Assembly: GCA_903889565.1 (NCBI GenBank)
Contig: CAISYC010000064.1
Span: 186,001-250,000 of the forward strand
Length of the DNA: 64,000 nt
Reading direction: 5' to 3'
Source of the DNA: an uncultured beta proteobacterium
Lineage (GTDB): Bacteria; Pseudomonadota; Gammaproteobacteria; Burkholderiales; SG8-41
Below the pieces are notes generated by a model that had not been told where the DNA came from, made no database searches, and was given only the letters and a program-made list of their open reading frames with translations. Positions 1 to 8,942 of the stretch are shown here, piece by piece. How positions within the stretch are numbered: the stretch's first letter is position 1; every line of letters begins with the position of its first letter. Both the position numbers and the translations under genes were made by a program.

Positions 1-122
1 TGCAGCCGCGCGATCTCTTCGGATATATCGAAGGCCGAATCGTCCTGCACGAAGCGCAGCTCGTCGATTTTGGCCTCAAGTTCGGCGATCGGCTGTTCGA
101 ATTCGAGAAATGTCGTTTTCAT
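1..122 (-). CDS. accA: Acetyl-CoA carboxylase carboxyltransferase subunit alpha, N-terminal fragment
   Basis: Only the first 40 codons lie in the window, because the gene runs off the left edge. The peptide starts [20 protein letters not shown], which matches the highly conserved AccA N-terminus ([15 protein letters not shown] in E. coli). It continues with an acidic helix and ISEEIARL. AccA and AccD form the carboxyltransferase that makes malonyl-CoA, the first committed step of fatty acid synthesis, in the cytoplasm. The catalytic part is outside the window, so integrity cannot be judged. The start is the ATG at 120-122. It is the one housekeeping anchor at this edge. Confidence 0.93.
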   Translation of the reverse strand, partial: MKTTFLEFEQPIAELEAKIDELRFVQDDSAFDISEEIARL

Positions 123-210
123 GCACGCAATGCGAAACGTAATACCGGTAATGATACCGCAGTTCGTCGCGGCGCCGTCCGCGCCTCGGGCGCGTCCAAC
201 CCGCGAAAGC

Positions 211-789
211 TCAAAACAGGTGCACCGCCAACGGCGCAAAAAAACCGATGCCGCAAAATGCCACGCCAAGCACACCGAGACCAATCGCGATCCAGATCAG
301 CGCCGACATGCCGGTGATGATCGCAGCAGATGCCATCACGATCGCGATCTGCACGCTGGCCGAGGCGACTTCGTAATGATGGTAGGCGGCCAGCGCGCGA
401 TCACGTCTGGATTCCGCAATCTTGGCGCGCGCCGCAAGCTCCTTGCGGCCCTCGCCCGTTTCCGGCTCGGAGTCGTAGCGCTCGGCAGTCTTGCGCCAGG
501 TTGCGACGCGCTGTTCGACCGCCTCGCGCGCCTTCGCCGCGCCGATTTGCTGCGCTGTCACTTCGGCCTCTTCGGCCGCGGTGCGCAATACCGTCATGCG
601 GATCGTCTTCGCCTGAAAGAACGACCACAGATTGGACGCCTCGACGTTCTGGCTCAGCGCAATGGTCTGCGCGCTTTTGCCCAGCGTTTCCGAAAACGCC
701 AGCACCAATGCCAGTACCGAAATCAGCAGCGCGATACGTTTGTTTTCGCCGCCGTGTTCACCGCCGTGTCCGTGTCCGACTCCCGACAT
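211..789 (-). CDS. DUF4337-family membrane protein
   Basis: A 192-residue protein. It has a His/Gly-rich start ([11 protein letters not shown]), one hydrophobic segment at about residues 17-35, a long charged helical middle, and two closely spaced C-terminal membrane segments (about 140-190). This layout matches the DUF4337 family, whose function is unknown. The chosen start at 789 is preceded by a strong AAGGGAGG ribosome-binding site. An upstream ATG at 831 would add 14 unlikely residues. The middle region is rich in Ala, Arg and Glu and probably forms a cytoplasmic or periplasmic helical hairpin. It stands alone between accA and ggt on the same strand. The family assignment is from sequence pattern only. 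Confidence 0.8.
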   Translation of the reverse strand: MSGVGHGHGGEHGGENKRIALLISVLALVLAFSETLGKSAQTIALSQNVEASNLWSFFQAKTIRMTVLRTAAEEAEVTAQQIGAAKAREAVEQRVATWRKTAERYDSEPETGEGRKELAARAKIAESRRDRALAAYHHYEVASASVQIAIVMASAAIITGMSALIWIAIGLGVLGVAFCGIGFFAPLAVHLF

Positions 790-873
790 GTCGCCTCCCT
801 TTGCTGTCGCGCGGTTTCGCGCGGCGCGCATTGTCGTCTGTTCCGCGCCTTCTGCAAAGCCCCCGCATGTCGG

Positions 874-2556
874 CTAATACCAGCCGAATTCGAGTCCGCG
901 CGGATCGCTCGCCGCCTGCGGCTCGCCGCCGCTTGCCGGCATGAAAACCATCTGCAGATTGCCCCATTGGCGCGCGCCAGTCTCCAGCACGTGCCGCCGC
1001 GCCGTCAGCGCGGCACGCCACTCGGCGGAGAAACCGCCGGGTTCGAGTTCGATGCGGTCGGGCCAGAATTGATGGTGATAACGCGGCGCAGCGGCGATGC
1101 GCTCGAGATCGACTGCGGGTTGCGCCATGTAATCGAGTACCGCCAGCAGCACCTGGCTGATGATACGCGAGCCCCCGGGCGCCCCCAACACCAGCACGCC
1201 GCGACTATCCTCGACGAAGGTCGGCGTCATGCTCGACAGCGGCCGCTTGCGCGGCTCGATGCGGTTGGCCGCACCGCCGAGCAGCCGGTATCCGTTCGGC
1301 ACCTCGGGCAGCAGCGCGAAGTCGTCCATCTCGTCATTGAGCAGCACGCCGGTGCCGGCGGGAACCACGCCGGCCCCGAACAAAAAATTGATGCTGAGCG
1401 TGGCGCCGACGCGGTTGCCCTCGGCGTCGATCACCGAATAATGGGTCGTATTGCCGCTTTCAATCTTGTCTTTGGCGCCGGCCTCGAGCCCGTTGCTGAC
1501 GGTGGCCGCCTGCGGATCGATATTGGCTGCCCGGCCGGCGGCGTAATTCTTGTCGGTCAGGCGCGCCACCGGCACGCTGACGAAATCGCCGTCACCGAGA
1601 TAAAGCGCGCGATCCTGGAACCCACGCCGCAGCGCCTCGATCACCAGATGCGCGGCCGCCGGTTGGCGCGGATCGCCGATGTCGAAACGCTCGAGGATGT
1701 TCAGGCATTGCGCGAGCGTGATGCCGCCGCCGGAGGGCAGACTCGCCGTCGTGATGCTGGCGCCGCGATACGTAATGCGCACCGGCGCGCGCTCGATCAC
1801 CCGGTACGATGCCAGATCGTCCGCGCTCCACACGCCACCGGCCGCATTGGCGCCCGCCACCAGCGCCTGCGCAACTGCTCCGCGGTAAAAACTCTCCGCG
1901 CCGCCTGCAGCAATTGTTGCAAGGGTTGCTGCGAGTTCCGGTTGTCGCAACAGAAAACCCGCCTGCGGCGCTTTCATGCCATCGAGAAAACCGCGTGTGC
2001 CGCTGCCGTTCTGCAAAAAACGCTCGCGAAACTGCGCCATGCGCGCGAATCGCGGATCGAGCGCAAAACCATCGCGCGCCAGTGTGATCGCCGGCGCGAG
2101 CGTGCGCGCGAGCGGCAGACGTCCATAATTGCGCGCGAGATGCGCCAGACCCGCGGGCACGCCGGGAATCGCCGCCGCCTTGCCGCCATTGAGCGTGGCG
2201 CCGGGAATCGGTTTGCCGTCGGCGCCGACGTAGAGTTGTTGCGTCACCGCGGCCGGCGCGGTTTCGCGCGCATCGATCATCATGTCGAATTTGTCGGCGG
2301 CGCGGTGCAGCAGCCAGAAACCGCCGCCGCCGAGCCCTGCGGAATACGGTTCAACCACGGCAAGGGCGGCCGCCACCGCGACCGCGGCGTCAAACGCATT
2401 GCCGCCCTCCGCGAGTATGCGGTAGCCGGCGGCGGTCGCCAGCGGATGCGCCGATGCGATTGCGGCGCCATCGCGCCCGGGCGCCGCCTGCAACGCCGCA
2501 CAGCACAGCAGTCCGGCAATGCAACACGCAATTCGCAGGGATCGAATGAGGTTCAC
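874..2556 (-). CDS. ggt: Gamma-glutamyltransferase (glutathione hydrolase)
   Basis: A 560-residue periplasmic enzyme. It cleaves the gamma-glutamyl bond of glutathione and related peptides and transfers the glutamyl group to water or amino acids. A Sec signal peptide covers about residues 1-25 (CCIAGLLCCAALQAAP). The N-terminal nucleophile Thr is seen in NTTHYSVIDAEGN at about residue 369, which is the usual autocleavage point between large and small subunits. GGGGFWLLH, PLSSMTPT and LGAPGGSRI are family signatures of the substrate pocket. The length is typical. The gene is followed on the opposite strand by a small membrane protein whose start lies only 52 bases away, so the two share a divergent promoter region. 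Confidence 0.95.
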   Translation of the reverse strand: MNLIRSLRIACCIAGLLCCAALQAAPGRDGAAIASAHPLATAAGYRILAEGGNAFDAAVAVAAALAVVEPYSAGLGGGGFWLLHRAADKFDMMIDARETAPAAVTQQLYVGADGKPIPGATLNGGKAAAIPGVPAGLAHLARNYGRLPLARTLAPAITLARDGFALDPRFARMAQFRERFLQNGSGTRGFLDGMKAPQAGFLLRQPELAATLATIAAGGAESFYRGAVAQALVAGANAAGGVWSADDLASYRVIERAPVRITYRGASITTASLPSGGGITLAQCLNILERFDIGDPRQPAAAHLVIEALRRGFQDRALYLGDGDFVSVPVARLTDKNYAAGRAANIDPQAATVSNGLEAGAKDKIESGNTTHYSVIDAEGNRVGATLSINFLFGAGVVPAGTGVLLNDEMDDFALLPEVPNGYRLLGGAANRIEPRKRPLSSMTPTFVEDSRGVLVLGAPGGSRIISQVLLAVLDYMAQPAVDLERIAAAPRYHHQFWPDRIELEPGGFSAEWRAALTARRHVLETGARQWGNLQMVFMPASGGEPQAASDPRGLEFGWY

Positions 2557-2608
2557 GGCGCGACTATTCTACCGCGGGCTCTGCGCGCGACGATGCTATG
2601 ATTTTGCG

Positions 2609-3046
2609 ATGTCCGGAACCGCTTCCGCCGCGTCGTTGCCGGCGCGCCTGCGCCGCCACTGGCGCCAGCTCTGGTGCGCGCTCGCGCTGTTGACGGCGCT
2701 GCCCACTGTCTACATTGCGAACCAGGCGTTGCTGCAGACCAAGCTCGAGTTAAGCACGCGCCTGATCGTGCAAAACAGCCTGTGGGAATCGGATGCAACC
2801 TACGCCGGCAAGCCGCGCGACTGGACGCGTTTTGCCGCATGGCTGCTCGACGCTGACCAACTGCTCGAACGCGCGCGCGCGCGGCACCCCGCGCAGGCCG
2901 ATGCGATCGAGGAAGATTTCCGTCGCGACAGCCTGCTCGCCTTCGGCGCGGTCATCGCGCGCTATCTCGCGTGGTGGGGCATCCCCTGCGGCGTTGCATT
3001 TGCCGCCGGCATCTGGCTCGAACGCAGACGACCGGCGCCGCGCTAA
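2609..3046 (+). CDS. Small hypothetical membrane protein
   Basis: 145 residues, no family recognised. An N-terminal basic stretch (LRRHWRQLW) is followed by a membrane segment (CALALLTALPTVYIA, about residues 22-40), a soluble middle with a conserved-looking WESDATYAGKPRDW block, and a second membrane segment (about 118-138) ending in a basic tail. The ATG at 2609 is preferred over the upstream in-frame ATG at 2519, because the extra 30 residues are Arg-rich and overlap ggt on the other strand. The layout suggests a protein anchored at both ends with a roughly 75-residue loop. It faces the MFS gene tail to tail, with 4 bases between the stops. Confidence 0.6.
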   Translation: MSGTASAASLPARLRRHWRQLWCALALLTALPTVYIANQALLQTKLELSTRLIVQNSLWESDATYAGKPRDWTRFAAWLLDADQLLERARARHPAQADAIEEDFRRDSLLAFGAVIARYLAWWGIPCGVAFAAGIWLERRRPAPR

Positions 3047-3050
3047 ATCC

Positions 3051-4208
3051 TCAACCGGCGGCGGAATGCCGCTTGCGCTGGCGCGCATCGGCGTTCATCA
3101 GCGCGGCGCCGCCGCCGAGGAACATCGCATTGACCCAGAATACGGGGCCAAGACCGAACACGCTGCCGAGCGAACCGGCGAGCAGCGGCAGCGCGACCTC
3201 GATGAACTTGTTGAAGCTCTGACGCAGGCCGATCGCCTCGCCGGCACGACCATCGGGCGCGCGATTGTAGGTGATGATCATCGACAGCGGCCCGCAGCAG
3301 CCGAGTCCGAGACCGAACACGAAGGAAATTCCCGCCAGCATCAGCGGATCGGCGACGAACGGAAACAGCACGCAGGTCGCCGCGGTCAGCGCAAGCGAAC
3401 CGAACAGCACCGTCTCCTCGCTGCTCCGCCGCACCAGCGCCGCCATCACGCCGCGCGCGACCAGCAGCGCCACCGCGTAGACGCCGATTATGAGGCCGAT
3501 GCGCGACGCCGACAGGCCGATCGAATGACCGTAGATCGGCATGTAGAAATTGTAGAGTTCGCCGCCGGTCTCGACGATGCCCGCGGTGATCAGCGCGCGC
3601 CGCAGCGAGACGTTGCGCAGCAGATCCACCGCGCGCTGCTCGCCGCGTTCCTTCGCCGCGGCGGACGCGCGATCGGCGGGATGAAAAAACAGCAGGAAGG
3701 CCAGCGGGCCGGCCGGCAACAGCGCCAGCATGCCGTAGGTCGCCTGAAAGCCGATATGATCGATCGCAAAACCGGTCAGCGGCGGCGCGATCAGCGAAGA
3801 GATGCCCACGCCCAGACTGTAGAGTCCGAAATTGCGCGTGCGCGCGTGACCGCCGCCCGAAGCACCGATCAGGTGCTGGGCGGACACCGTGAAAAAAATA
3901 TAAAGCGCGCCGATCACGGTGGCCGACAAATAAAGCAATGCGAGATGCGGCCACAAAAACGGCAGCAGCAGGCCGCCGCCGAGCCCGCAACTGCCGGCCA
4001 GCATGAGACGTCGCGGCCCGAACCGGTCCGACAGGCGCCCGGCATGCACGGCGATAAACAGTGAAAACAGCGAATACAGCGAGAACAGCACGCCGACCTG
4101 GAACGGCGTCGCGCCGAAATCGATCGCGTAGAGGGACACCAGCATCTTGCTGCCCTTGTACGCGATATGGTTAAGCACCGTCAGCGCGACGACCAGATAA
4201 AAACTCAT
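3051..4208 (-). CDS. MFS transporter
   Basis: 385 residues, mostly hydrophobic, in the twelve-helix pattern of the major facilitator superfamily. The loop after helix 2 carries GRLSDRFGPRRLML, the classic MFS motif A (G-x-L-x-D-R-x-G-x-R-R). A second-half copy of the helical pattern begins near ALITAGIVETGGEL. The start at 4208 (MSFYLVVALTVLNH) puts the first helix at the N-terminus. The longer in-frame extension upstream to 4394 is unlike a transporter and overlaps the divergent gene. Substrate is unknown. It is divergent from the dehydrogenase at 4354, with about 145 bases between the starts. Confidence 0.85.
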   Translation of the reverse strand: MSFYLVVALTVLNHIAYKGSKMLVSLYAIDFGATPFQVGVLFSLYSLFSLFIAVHAGRLSDRFGPRRLMLAGSCGLGGGLLLPFLWPHLALLYLSATVIGALYIFFTVSAQHLIGASGGGHARTRNFGLYSLGVGISSLIAPPLTGFAIDHIGFQATYGMLALLPAGPLAFLLFFHPADRASAAAKERGEQRAVDLLRNVSLRRALITAGIVETGGELYNFYMPIYGHSIGLSASRIGLIIGVYAVALLVARGVMAALVRRSSEETVLFGSLALTAATCVLFPFVADPLMLAGISFVFGLGLGCCGPLSMIITYNRAPDGRAGEAIGLRQSFNKFIEVALPLLAGSLGSVFGLGPVFWVNAMFLGGGAALMNADARQRKRHSAAG

Positions 4209-4353
4209 GGCTTGCCGTCGCGCGCGTGCTGAATGATTGGTGCCTGCATTGATGCCGATTGTAATCCAAGCGCCGCGGCGCTCCCATGAACAGCAGACAG
4301 GCTGGAGTACAATTCGCGGTCGTGCGCCGGCGGCGCATCCAGCGGAGATCGAC

Positions 4354-5229
4354 ATGAGCATCAAGACCATCGGCGTCATGAGTCCCGGCGACATGGGTCA
4401 GGCGATTGCCGGCCAATTGAAGCAACAGGGCTTCACCGTGCTGACCGCGCTCGACCGGCGCAGCGCGCGCAGCAAAACGCTGGCGCGCGAAGCGGGGCTG
4501 ACCGACGTCGGCAGCATCGAGCAACTCGCCGCACAGAGCGACCTGATTATGTCGATCATGAACCCCGCCGCCGCGCTTGAATTCGCGCAGGCGGCCGCGC
4601 GCGTCATCGCCGCCGGCCATGGCAAACCGCTGTTTGTCGATTGCAATGCGATTTCTCCGGCGACGCTGGAGGCGGTGAATGCCGCGATCGCCGCGGCCGG
4701 CGGCCGCTGCCTCGACGGCACCATCATCGGCTCGCCGCCGCGCGACAAGGCGCGCTGCAATCTCTATTTTTCGGGCCCCGGCGCGCAGGTGCTGGCGGCA
4801 CTGAGCGGACCAGAGCTGAGCGTGCGCATTCTCGGCGAGCGCATGGGCGAAGCCAGTGCGCTCAAAATGTGCTACGGCGCGATGAACAAGGGCATCCAGG
4901 CGCTGATGCTGGAAACCCTGATGGCGGCGCGCCGCCTCGGCGTCGAACAGGTGTTCGAAGAACAGATGCGGGAAACGCGCAGTGATCTGCACGACTGGAT
5001 GTTGAAGGTGATGCCGGTAATGCCGCCCAAGGCTTATCGCTGGGTGCCGGAGATGCAGCAGATCGCGCAGACCTTTGCCAGCGTCGGCATGACGCCGCGC
5101 ATATTCGACGGTGCCGCCAACATGTACGAGTTGGTCGCCGCCACCACGCTGGGCAAACAGACGCCGGAGAGCCGCGACAAATCGCTGGGCGGCCGCGACG
5201 TCATTCGCCGGCTCGCCGACGAGCGCTGA
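4354..5229 (+). CDS. 6-phosphogluconate/3-hydroxyisobutyrate dehydrogenase-like protein (NAD-binding plus DUF1932 domain)
   Basis: 291 residues. The N-terminal Rossmann fold starts IGVMSPGDMGQAIAGQL, a loosened form of the usual GLGxMG loop. The C-terminal half (about 190-260) is helical with GEASALKMCYGAMNKG, where the Lys corresponds to the catalytic Lys of beta-hydroxyacid dehydrogenases. The C-terminal pattern fits DUF1932. Such enzymes oxidise small beta-hydroxy acids or reduce the semialdehydes with NAD(P). The start at 4354 follows a GCGGAG box. The substrate cannot be assigned. Its neighbour on the opposite strand is an MFS transporter, which suggests a transport/oxidation pair. Confidence 0.82.
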   Translation: MSIKTIGVMSPGDMGQAIAGQLKQQGFTVLTALDRRSARSKTLAREAGLTDVGSIEQLAAQSDLIMSIMNPAAALEFAQAAARVIAAGHGKPLFVDCNAISPATLEAVNAAIAAAGGRCLDGTIIGSPPRDKARCNLYFSGPGAQVLAALSGPELSVRILGERMGEASALKMCYGAMNKGIQALMLETLMAARRLGVEQVFEEQMRETRSDLHDWMLKVMPVMPPKAYRWVPEMQQIAQTFASVGMTPRIFDGAANMYELVAATTLGKQTPESRDKSLGGRDVIRRLADER

Positions 5230-5238
5230 AGCCGCGGG

Positions 5239-6198
5239 TCAGACCGGGCGCAGAGCGCGACGGTCGCGGGTAAAGCTGACGATTGCGGTGGCGCCCTCGC
5301 GCACGCCGCGACCGAGCGCAAAACTGCCCGAGCGTTCGATCAGCAATTCGCTGCGCAAGATGCGCATCTCCTCGCCGCCGTCGAGCGTGACGAAGGTGCC
5401 GTTCAGGCTGTGGTCAACCAGATAAAAATGATCCTGCTCGATTTTCAGGCTGGCATGTTTGCGTGACGCATGCATTTCGTCCACCGTGACATCGCAATCG
5501 TCGCCGCGCCCGAACACCAGCAGCGGCCGGGTCTTGTCGAGACGCAACCTGAAGCTCGCGTACGAAACAATCAGGCTGCCCGCCTCCACCGGCACAAAAG
5601 CCTTGGTGCGGAAATTGGCATAGGTAAGATCGCTGGCATCGGTGTTCCAGAGAATCTGATAGACCTTCGACGGCTCGCTGCTGCCCTTGAACACGGCCGA
5701 AAACTCCGCGCGCATGCCGGCGCGAAGCTCCGGCGCAAGGTTGCGTTCGGTTGTTTCGGTGGTCAGGATCTGGCCCGCGGTCGCCACGCCCCTGAGATAG
5801 GCGGCGGTATTGACGGTATCGCCGAACACGTCATCGCCCTCGACCAGCACCGGACCGTAATGCAGTCCGATATGAACCTGCACGTGGTAACCGGAAAACC
5901 GCTTGGCGTCGATCACCGACTGCATTTCGCAGGCGGCCGCGGCTGCATCATCCGCCCGGCCGAACACGCACATCACCTCGTCGCCGATGGTTTTGATGAT
6001 GCGCCCGTTGAAACGCACCACGATCTCGGCGATCAGGGTCAGGCAGCCGTTGACGACCACGCGCGCCGCATTGTCGCCCAGCGCGTTGTAGAGTTTGGTG
6101 CTGTCGGAGATGTCCGCGAACAGTACTGCGAGCTTTTCGGTGTTGCGGACGATGGTGTCGGCAAATCGCAGGGTCTGGCCTGGAATCTTTTCAGTCAT
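5239..6198 (-). CDS. Adenylate/guanylate cyclase-like protein with C-terminal FHA domain (copy 1)
   Basis: 319 residues. A class III cyclase catalytic domain spans about 22-175 and an FHA phosphothreonine-reading domain about 205-300 (FGRGDDC 229-235, SRKHAS 245-250, LNGTFV 265-270). Metal-binding Asp29 and Asp73, the adenine-selecting Lys69 and Asp123, and Asn130 are all present. The transition-state Arg expected four residues after Asn130 is Tyr134. This may lower or abolish turnover. There is no membrane segment, so it is probably cytoplasmic and recruited by a phosphorylated partner. The start at 6198 (MTEKIPG) was chosen over 6267. A tandem paralogue lies at 6481. Confidence 0.88.
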   Translation of the reverse strand: MTEKIPGQTLRFADTIVRNTEKLAVLFADISDSTKLYNALGDNAARVVVNGCLTLIAEIVVRFNGRIIKTIGDEVMCVFGRADDAAAAACEMQSVIDAKRFSGYHVQVHIGLHYGPVLVEGDDVFGDTVNTAAYLRGVATAGQILTTETTERNLAPELRAGMRAEFSAVFKGSSEPSKVYQILWNTDASDLTYANFRTKAFVPVEAGSLIVSYASFRLRLDKTRPLLVFGRGDDCDVTVDEMHASRKHASLKIEQDHFYLVDHSLNGTFVTLDGGEEMRILRSELLIERSGSFALGRGVREGATAIVSFTRDRRALRPV

Positions 6199-6480
6199 GA
6201 ATCGGTTTCGGCACGGATCAGTATTTCGGGTCAAAAACACGCAATTGTGAGGCTGTTCGGTCGGCAATGTCGGCCCGCAACGCGCCGATTGACCGTGACG
6301 GCAAATTATCGGTCAAACCCGGCACCAACCGGTCACCCAATTGTAAATTAATGTAAATCCAAGCCGCACAGACCACGGTTGTACCGCCATTGAAGCGCGC
6401 GATTTTATTGGGCGCGCCGGGTGCACGCAAGAACCTGCCGCTGCAAGACGCGAATTTTGCGCGTCAGAACGCCGACCGAT

Positions 6481-7395
6481 CTATTTGCGGTACATCGAGC
6501 GCCGGTCGCGCGCGTAGCTGATGATGTCGGCGGCGCCCTCGCGCACGCTCTGGCCAAGGGCGATGCTGCCGGCGCCGTCGAGCAGCAGTTCGCCGCGCAG
6601 CACATGCACCTCCTCGCCGCTCTCCAGCGTAACGAAGGTGCCGTTGAGGCTGTGGTCGAGCAGATAAAAATGGGTGCGCAGCAGGCGAATGCTGAAATGC
6701 TTGCGCGAGGCGAGCCTGGCGTGAATCACCAGATCGCAGTCGTCGCCGCGGCCGATGGTCATGTTGGGCCGGCCCTGATCCATGCGCAACTTGAGATTTT
6801 TATAGGTGACGAGCAGGCTGCCTTCGTCGCCCGGGATGATTTTGTGCGAGCGCATGTTGACGTCGGTCAGCGCGGCGACGTCCTTGTGCCAGATCACCTG
6901 ATAGACAGTTGATTCCTCAAGGCTGCCCTTGAGCATCGCCTTGAATACCGGCCGCACGCCGGATTTCAGTTCCGGCGACAGGTTGCGCTCGGTCGCCTCG
7001 GTGGTCAGAATCTGCTCGGCCGCCGCCACCGCGGTCAGATAGGCTGCCGCATTGACAGTGTCGCCGAACACGTCGTTGTCCTCGACCAGTACCGGCCCGT
7101 AATGCAGTCCGATGTGGATCTGCACGTGCTGGCGTCCGGGGCGTTTGGCGTCGATCGCCGACTGCATTTCGCTGGCCGCCGTCACCGCATCGTCGGCGCG
7201 GCGGAATACGCACATCGATTCGTCGCCAATGGTCTTGACCACGCGACCGTGGCGGCGCTCGACGATCTCGGCAATCATGGTCAGACAGGCGTTGACGACC
7301 ACCCGCGCCGCGTTGTCGCCCAGCGTGCTGTAGAGCTTCGTGCTGTCCGTGATGTCGGCGAACAGCACCGCCAGATTTTCGTTATAGCGCGGCAT
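6481..7395 (-). CDS. Adenylate/guanylate cyclase-like protein with C-terminal FHA domain (copy 2)
   Basis: 304 residues, the tandem paralogue of the gene at 5239, with the same domain order and no extra domains. Asp14, Lys54, Asp58, Asp108 and Asn115 match the class III cyclase site. The expected Arg is again Tyr (Tyr119), so the change predates the duplication or is selected. The FHA core is IGRGDDC, SRKHFS and LNGTFV. The two copies differ at many positions and are not a recent duplication. The 282 bases between them contain no gene but an AT-rich patch near 6336-6360 that could hold the promoter of copy 1. The start is the ATG at 7395; the upstream ATG at 7425 is an alternative. Confidence 0.88.
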   Translation of the reverse strand: MPRYNENLAVLFADITDSTKLYSTLGDNAARVVVNACLTMIAEIVERRHGRVVKTIGDESMCVFRRADDAVTAASEMQSAIDAKRPGRQHVQIHIGLHYGPVLVEDNDVFGDTVNAAAYLTAVAAAEQILTTEATERNLSPELKSGVRPVFKAMLKGSLEESTVYQVIWHKDVAALTDVNMRSHKIIPGDEGSLLVTYKNLKLRMDQGRPNMTIGRGDDCDLVIHARLASRKHFSIRLLRTHFYLLDHSLNGTFVTLESGEEVHVLRGELLLDGAGSIALGQSVREGAADIISYARDRRSMYRK

Positions 7396-7466
7396 GGAGT
7401 ATTTTTGAGCCCGGACTATTATCACACATCGATAGTCGGGCCCTCACACCGGCGGCGCTGCGGGCG

Positions 7467-7883
7467 CTATCCACGCCCGATCGAACCCAGTTTGTCCTGC
7501 ATGCGGGCGTCGAAGCGCTCGAGATTGATCACGATGCGCTCGTGCGCACCCGCGCCGATGCGCTCGCGGGCGTCCTCGGCGTGCACACGAAAATACAGGG
7601 TGCGTTTGTCCACCCGGGTGAGTTCGGCAAAGGCGCGCACCCGCATGCCGACCGGCGTGGCAGCGACGTGAGTGACATCGAGATGTATGCCCACCGTCTG
7701 ATGGCCGGCCGGCAACAGCCCTTCGACCGCCTGCAATGCCGCCGCTTCCATCAGATTGATCATGATCGGTGTGGCCAGCACGCGCACGCGGCCGCTGCCG
7801 ACATGGGGCGCGGTGTGCTGCTCGCCAACCACGATTTCAACCGTGCCCTTGAGCCCGGGCTGCAATGCTGATAAATCCATCAT
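7467..7883 (-). CDS. FlK-like (fluoroacetyl-CoA thioesterase-type) hotdog thioesterase
   Basis: 138 residues, a single hotdog domain. The pattern VLATPIMINLMEAAA followed by VTHVAATPVG gives the Thr, Glu and His that form the catalytic site in the FlK thioesterase family. These enzymes hydrolyse short acyl-CoA thioesters in the cytoplasm. True fluoroacetyl-CoA use is not implied, since most family members act on other small or aromatic acyl-CoAs. It starts at ATG 7883, with a second ATG directly after it. It follows the FAH-family gene (7929-8840) on the same strand with a 45-base gap, so the two are probably co-transcribed as part of an acid degradation unit. Confidence 0.82.
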   Translation of the reverse strand: MMDLSALQPGLKGTVEIVVGEQHTAPHVGSGRVRVLATPIMINLMEAAALQAVEGLLPAGHQTVGIHLDVTHVAATPVGMRVRAFAELTRVDKRTLYFRVHAEDARERIGAGAHERIVINLERFDARMQDKLGSIGRG

Positions 7884-7928
7884 GCCTCGATTCTGAACAA
7901 CAACGATTCGATTCCTTGGATCCCGCGG

Positions 7929-8840
7929 TCAAACGCCCTGCGCCACCGGATTCTCCAGCGTGCCGACGCAATCCAGCGATATACGCACACGGTCGCCGGG
8001 TTTTAGAAAAATCCCGCGCGGTCTGCCCACACCCGACGGCGTGCCGGTGGCGATTACATCGCCCGGCAGCAGCGTCATGCGCCGGCTCAGATATTCGATC
8101 AGTTCCGCAATATTGAAAATCAGCCCCGACACCAGCGTGTCCTGCATCTTTTCCTGATTCACCCACAGTTGCAACTGACACCGGTAAATGTCGGGCACTT
8201 CATCCGCCGGCGTGATCCACGGTCCCATCGGCGCTGCGGTCTCGAAATTCTTGTGACCGAACCAGTCGATGTTCCAGCGCGGCCAGTCGGGGCGCCGCGA
8301 CAGATCGCGCGCCGACACGTCGTTCATTATCGTATAACCAGCGACATGCTTCATCGCATCGGCGACACTGATATTGCGGCCGCCGCGGCCAATGACGACC
8401 GCGCACTCGGCCTCCCAGTCTACTTTCCGGGAGACGCCGGGCAGCCTGATTTCGTCATTCGGACCGATCATGCAATGGCGCGCCGATTTCAGAAAAAGAT
8501 AGGGCTGCGTCACCGCCTTGTCGACGCCGCTGCCTTCGGCCGACATTTCCTCGGCGTGCGCCATGTAATTGGCGCCGGTGCAATAGATCGCCGGCGGATA
8601 ATAAATCGGCGCCATCAGTTTGACGCCCGCGAGCGGCTTGCCCTGCGACTTCGCATCCGCGAGTTTGTGCAAGGCCGGACAGGCGATGTCCCAGGCGCCC
8701 AGTACGTCGAGCGTCGATTTCGCCCACGCCGTGCCCGGCAACGCGTCCTGCAGATCGACCACGCTGTCGCCACCGACCAGTATGCCGGCACGCGGCGCGC
8801 CGGCGCTGTCGGCGTAATTCAGCAACCTGAAACCGGCCAT
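7929..8840 (-). CDS. Fumarylacetoacetate hydrolase (FAH) family protein
   Basis: 303 residues. The C-terminal FAH catalytic fold is clear: a CTGANYMAHAEEM entry, the metal-binding acidic pair in DWEAECAVVIG, MNDVSARD, and the closing GDVIATGTPSGVG. Members hydrolyse C-C bonds of beta-diketo acids, hydrate 2-oxo-alkenoates or decarboxylate oxaloacetate, using Mg2+. The N-terminal 70 residues form the usual small domain (GDSVVDLQDALPG). It lies between the thioesterase downstream and the class II aldolase gene upstream, all on the minus strand. This suggests a ring-cleavage product pathway. The exact reaction is open. Confidence 0.9.
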   Translation of the reverse strand: MAGFRLLNYADSAGAPRAGILVGGDSVVDLQDALPGTAWAKSTLDVLGAWDIACPALHKLADAKSQGKPLAGVKLMAPIYYPPAIYCTGANYMAHAEEMSAEGSGVDKAVTQPYLFLKSARHCMIGPNDEIRLPGVSRKVDWEAECAVVIGRGGRNISVADAMKHVAGYTIMNDVSARDLSRRPDWPRWNIDWFGHKNFETAAPMGPWITPADEVPDIYRCQLQLWVNQEKMQDTLVSGLIFNIAELIEYLSRRMTLLPGDVIATGTPSGVGRPRGIFLKPGDRVRISLDCVGTLENPVAQGV

Positions 8841-8942
8841 GCAAACTCCTTTTCAATTTCCAGCCACAGAGATCACAGAGAACACAGGGAACTACTCGAG
8901 GCTTTTACCCTGTGCCCCCGGTGTCCTCTGTAGACAATGCCT

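Noticed and set aside
70-2601. Long plus-strand open frame of over 800 codons over the DUF4337 and ggt genes
   Set aside because: It is a shadow of the minus-strand genes in GC-rich DNA: Arg/Ala/His-rich, with no domain and no start signal, while ggt on the other strand has clear catalytic motifs.
2793-4064. Plus-strand frame of over 400 codons opposite the MFS transporter
   Set aside because: Composition is Arg/Gln/His-rich shadow sequence with no recognisable fold, and the MFS gene opposite carries motif A and helices.
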